The notes under the pieces were generated by a model. That model was given only the letters and a program-made list of their open reading frames with translations, was not told the origin of the DNA and searched no databases. A stretch of 35,827 nucleotides of DNA from Candidatus Dojkabacteria bacterium (GTDB taxonomy: Bacteria; Patescibacteriota; Dojkabacteria; SC72; T1SED10-24): assembly GCA_003554185.1 (NCBI GenBank), contig PWFU01000072.1, forward strand, positions 1-35,827, written 5' to 3'. This document shows, piece by piece, positions 33,692 through 35,827 of the stretch (within the stretch, counting starts at the first letter, position 1; each line of letters starts with the position of its first letter). The position numbers and the translations under genes are program-made.

Positions 33692-33710
33692 CCCCATAAT
33701 TTCTATTGGA
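33692..33710 (+). repeat. Origin recognition box 3
   Basis: CCCCATAATTTCTATTGGA. It lies 39 bp after box 2 in the same orientation. It is the weakest box, next to the AT-rich tract. Confidence 0.75.
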
Positions 33711-33830
33711 AAATCTAAAAAATAAATATCATTAGATATTTAAAATTAATAAAAAATATAGCAGTGTAAGTATAAATCTTTTTATATATAAAACTATCTC
33801 CAATTTTATTTAATTTTATCTTTTTTTTGT
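33711..33830. other. AT-rich putative DNA-unwinding element
   Basis: This 120-bp tract has about 12% GC by count and lies between the inward-facing boxes 3 and 4. It contains long A and T runs and TTTATATATAAA. This is the expected site of duplex opening. Confidence 0.65.
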
Positions 33831-33849
33831 TCCAGTGGAAAACATGGGG
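33831..33849 (-). repeat. Origin recognition box 4 (inverted)
   Basis: The minus strand reads CCCCATGTTTTCCACTGGA. It is the only box in inverted orientation and carries the same TTTCCACTGGA core as box 1. It lies 51 bp before the mfnA ATG. Confidence 0.82.
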
Positions 33850-33870
33850 TTGGTGTCTTTGAAGCATAAT

Positions 33871-33878
33871 TTTTTAAA
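33871..33878 (+). promoter_or_regulatory. TATA box of mfnA
   Basis: TTTTTAAA lies 22 bp before the mfnA ATG, which suggests a leaderless transcript. It is just downstream of origin box 4, so initiator binding could affect mfnA transcription. Confidence 0.45.
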
Positions 33879-33900
33879 CCATTGACTAAATGCTACACGT

Positions 33901-35037
33901 ATGAAACACAAAGGACTTGAAGAATCTAATATAATTAAGTTATTAAAACAAAAAAAAAAAAGTGATATTGGATTTAATAAAGTTTTAAGTACAATGTGCA
34001 CAAAACCCCATCCTATTGCTATTAAAGCTCATTTAATGTTCATAGAATCAAATATTGGAGATTCAGGATTATTCCCAGGTACTTCTTCAATGGAGAATAC
34101 TGTAATAACTTCTCTCTCCCAATTGTTAAACAATAAAAATGCTTATGGTTACATAACAACTGGTGGTACTGAATCTAATATACAAGCGCTTAGATCAATA
34201 AGAAATATATCTGATTCTACAAATCCAAATATAATAGTTCCAGAGTCAGCTCATTTTTCATTTGATAAAATAAGTAATCTACTAGATATTGAAATTAAAA
34301 AAGCATCATTAGATAATTCATTTAAAGTTGATTTAAAATCTGTTAATAAACTAATAGATCATAATACTATAGCCTTGGTAGGGATAGCTGGTACTACTGA
34401 ATTCGGGCAAATAGATCCAATTGAAAGTTTGTCTGAAATAGCTATAAAAAACAAATTATTTCTTCATATTGATGCTGCATTTGGTGGATTTGTGATACCT
34501 TTTCTAGACAAAAAATATATTTTTGATTTTCTAGCTCCAGGAGTAACATCGATATCATTGGATCCTCACAAAATGGGTTTTTCAACAATTCCTTCAGGTG
34601 TAATACTCTTTAGAAATAAGATGTTTTTAGATAACTTAGAAACTTCTACTCCTTACTTAACTTCAAAATCACAATATTCTCTAACTGGAACTCGAACTGG
34701 CGCTACAGTTGCAGCAACATTTGCTGTGTTAAAGTATTTAGGTCAAGAAGGCTATTCAAAATACGTTGAATATTGTATGTATTTGACAAAAAAATTGATA
34801 TCTGGAGCTCATAAAATACAAATATATCCACTAATTGATCCTGTAATGAATGTTGTTGTACTTCAAGTAAATAAACCTGAAGAGGTAAGAAACTACTTAA
34901 GAGAAAAATATGGTTGGTATGTTTCTATAACAAGGAACCCAAAATGTCTAAGGATAATTTTAATGCCTCATATAACTGAAAATGATGTTGAAAATTTTTT
35001 AATTGATTTAGAAAAAACTGTTGAATATTTAAAATAA
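33901..35037 (+). CDS. mfnA: L-tyrosine decarboxylase MfnA
   Basis: This PLP-dependent group II decarboxylase makes tyramine for methanofuran; some members also decarboxylate aspartate for coenzyme A. The 378-residue protein has the PLP lysine K224 in SLDPHKMGFSTIPSG. The conserved GYITTGGTESNIQALR segment holds the cofactor phosphate, and HIDAAFGGF carries the Asp that contacts the pyridine nitrogen. Length and motifs match the archaeal MfnA subgroup. Its position directly beside the origin on the opposite side from cdc6 fits Methanosarcina-like gene order. An IS element begins about 10 bp after the stop. Confidence 0.92.
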   Translation: MKHKGLEESNIIKLLKQKKKSDIGFNKVLSTMCTKPHPIAIKAHLMFIESNIGDSGLFPGTSSMENTVITSLSQLLNNKNAYGYITTGGTESNIQALRSIRNISDSTNPNIIVPESAHFSFDKISNLLDIEIKKASLDNSFKVDLKSVNKLIDHNTIALVGIAGTTEFGQIDPIESLSEIAIKNKLFLHIDAAFGGFVIPFLDKKYIFDFLAPGVTSISLDPHKMGFSTIPSGVILFRNKMFLDNLETSTPYLTSKSQYSLTGTRTGATVAATFAVLKYLGQEGYSKYVEYCMYLTKKLISGAHKIQIYPLIDPVMNVVVLQVNKPEEVRNYLREKYGWYVSITRNPKCLRIILMPHITENDVENFLIDLEKTVEYLK

Positions 35038-35108
35038 TAAAAAAAATGGCTCTGTAGAAATCCTATTTTCTAGTACCACTTCAACCTAATGTTATAAAAA
35101 GTATGAGT

Positions 35109-35148
35109 CCCCTGTGTTTTTTTGGTAAACAAACAAAAGCAACAGGGG
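35109..35148. repeat. Inverted repeat before the transposase start
   Basis: CCCCTGT (35109-35115) and ACAGGGG (35142-35148) are perfect inverted copies separated by 26 bases rich in T and A. The right arm ends four bases before the transposase ATG and covers its only purine-rich ribosome-binding candidate. A folded message would hide the translation start, which could limit transposition. Confidence 0.5.
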
Positions 35149-35152
35149 ATGA

Positions 35153-35827
35153 ATGTTTTTGTCAGGAAAATACTTAAACTTTATTGATACAGCCATTGCT
35201 GTCTCTGGAAGATTCCATCTTCCATTGTATAGCAGTAAGTATTCTAAGAGAAAATATACTCAGCACCAGTTAATGACACTGGTTTTACTAAAAGAATACT
35301 TAAACGAGGACTATAGAAACTTCGTAGAACTTATTGAATTAATGGATAAGGTACAGAATAAAATTGGAATAAAACAGGTACCACATTTCACAACATTACA
35401 AAAATTCATGAGTAGAATACCAACACTATTTTTTAACAGTATGTTGAAACAAACTGTTAAACTCTTTTATTATCATGGTGAAAGAATATATCTTACTGCT
35501 ATTGATTCAGTGGATTTACGGGTGGACATTGTAGTTACTATTATTCAATGAGGACTGGAAAGAAAAGGAGATCATACCGAAAAACAAGTATAGTAATTGA
35601 TGTTGAAAAATTTATTGTTACTGGATTTAAGATCTCAAGTAAACCTGTACACGATACAAAACACGCAACGACATTACTGAAGCAATGTCATAGACTTCGT
35701 CATTCGGAATACTATGTCCTGGATAAAGGGTATGACTCTGAACAAATTCATGTTCTCATACGAGAGAACATGAATTCAAGTCCTCTTATCCCTGTAAGAC
35801 AGAGGAAAAGAAAGAAAATAAACGGGA
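35153..35827 (+). pseudogene. DDE transposase with a frameshift, 3' end beyond the window
   Basis: The first frame runs from 35153 to a stop at 35549-35551 and gives a typical IS4/IS5-type N-terminus up to LTAIDS, which contains the first catalytic Asp (D118). After 35509 the continuation is in another frame. From 35512 it reads GFTGGHCSYYYSMRTGKKRR in outline and stays open to the window end through VIDVEKFIVTGFKIS and YYVLDKGYDSEQ, which holds the second Asp. One missing base after TCA at 35507-35509 would restore AIDSxGFT. No slippery heptamer is seen, so this looks like an inactivating deletion or a sequencing error, not programmed frameshifting. Confidence 0.8.

Larger units (their letters stand above)
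33614..33849. other. oriC: Chromosomal replication origin (oriC) next to cdc6
   Basis: Four copies of a 19-bp box with the pattern CCCC-N4-TTTC-NANTGGA are present. Three lie in the same direction (33614, 33653, 33692) with an exact 39-bp period, and one is inverted (33831-33849). They enclose a 120-bp tract (33711-33830) with about 15 G/C bases, a good DNA-unwinding element. The box matches the known archaeal origin recognition box (TTCCAGTGGAAA and a G-string). The array lies between cdc6 and mfnA, both transcribed outward. Confidence 0.88.
35048..35827 (+). mobile_element. Insertion sequence, left part (IS4/IS5-type)
   Basis: The element appears to start near GGCTCTGTAGAAATCC (from 35048), a terminal-repeat-like sequence about 10 bp after the mfnA stop. 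It runs off the end of the window inside the transposase gene. The right terminal repeat and target duplication are therefore not visible. The left boundary is inferred from the gene limit and sequence character only. Confidence 0.65.

Noticed and set aside
33614-33710. Regularly spaced repeats (39-bp period) that might be a CRISPR array
   Set aside because: The repeats are only 19 bp and imperfect, there are just three, and a fourth is inverted. They match the archaeal origin box and lie beside cdc6, and there are no cas genes.
35504-35551. Programmed -1 frameshift producing the full transposase
   Set aside because: The junction has no X-XXY-YYZ slippery heptamer, and the break is at the first catalytic Asp rather than at a domain border.

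Overview
The window is a low-GC archaeal chromosome segment, about one third GC by eye. It encodes a Cdc6/Orc1 initiator, the small subunit of DNA polymerase D, archaeal DnaG, an RPA-type protein with three OB folds, aRF1, Taw1/TYW1, ArcS and MfnA. MfnA (methanofuran pathway), the UPF0058 protein and the MetE-core-like protein point to a methanogen or methanogen-related euryarchaeon, with gene content closest to what I associate with Methanosarcinales-type organisms. The lineage is inferred from gene content alone. Several starts are preceded by GGAGTGA or GGTGAT, matching the archaeal 16S tail. Other genes have a TATA box about 25 bp before the start codon, which suggests leaderless transcripts.

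Layout. 1-5131 (+): a leader region, an isopropylmalate/citramalate synthase-family gene with no ordinary start codon, TatD, a metallo-beta-lactamase hydrolase and a YgiQ-type radical SAM protein. 5135-7587 (-): a GlcD/GlcF-type 2-hydroxyacid dehydrogenase operon. 7675-9969 (+): ArcS and a GNAT acetyltransferase. 10002-13073 (-): UPF0058, DnaG and Tpt1/KptA, with a gene-free 610-bp stretch between the last two. 13265-21062 (+): the RPA-like protein, five consecutive CBS-domain genes (18 CBS repeats by my count), an Rnl3-type RNA ligase and a SelB/EF-Tu-like GTPase with altered catalytic motifs. 21068-23501 (-): a 165-aa unknown coupled to a KaiC/RadA-like ATPase, then a MetE-core-like protein. 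23785-25688 (+): a COG0523 GTPase and an Hsp20-like protein. 25745-33495 is mostly (-): ArgS, aRF1, Taw1, DP1 and Cdc6, with signal peptidase I on (+). Next come a replication origin at 33614-33849, MfnA (+), and the left part of an insertion sequence whose transposase has a frameshift.

How it fits together. The clearest non-coding structure is the origin. Three origin-recognition boxes with an exact 39-bp period face a fourth, inverted box across a 120-bp tract of about 12% GC, directly upstream of cdc6. Five of the six genes leftward of it are on the minus strand and mfnA is on the plus strand, so most genes run with the forks. A second theme is RNA maturation: ArcS, Tpt1, RNA ligase, Taw1 and ArgS all lie in this window. 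The least understood block is the CBS array followed by the RNA ligase and the degenerate translational GTPase. It starts behind a TATA box and a perfect 8-bp palindrome.
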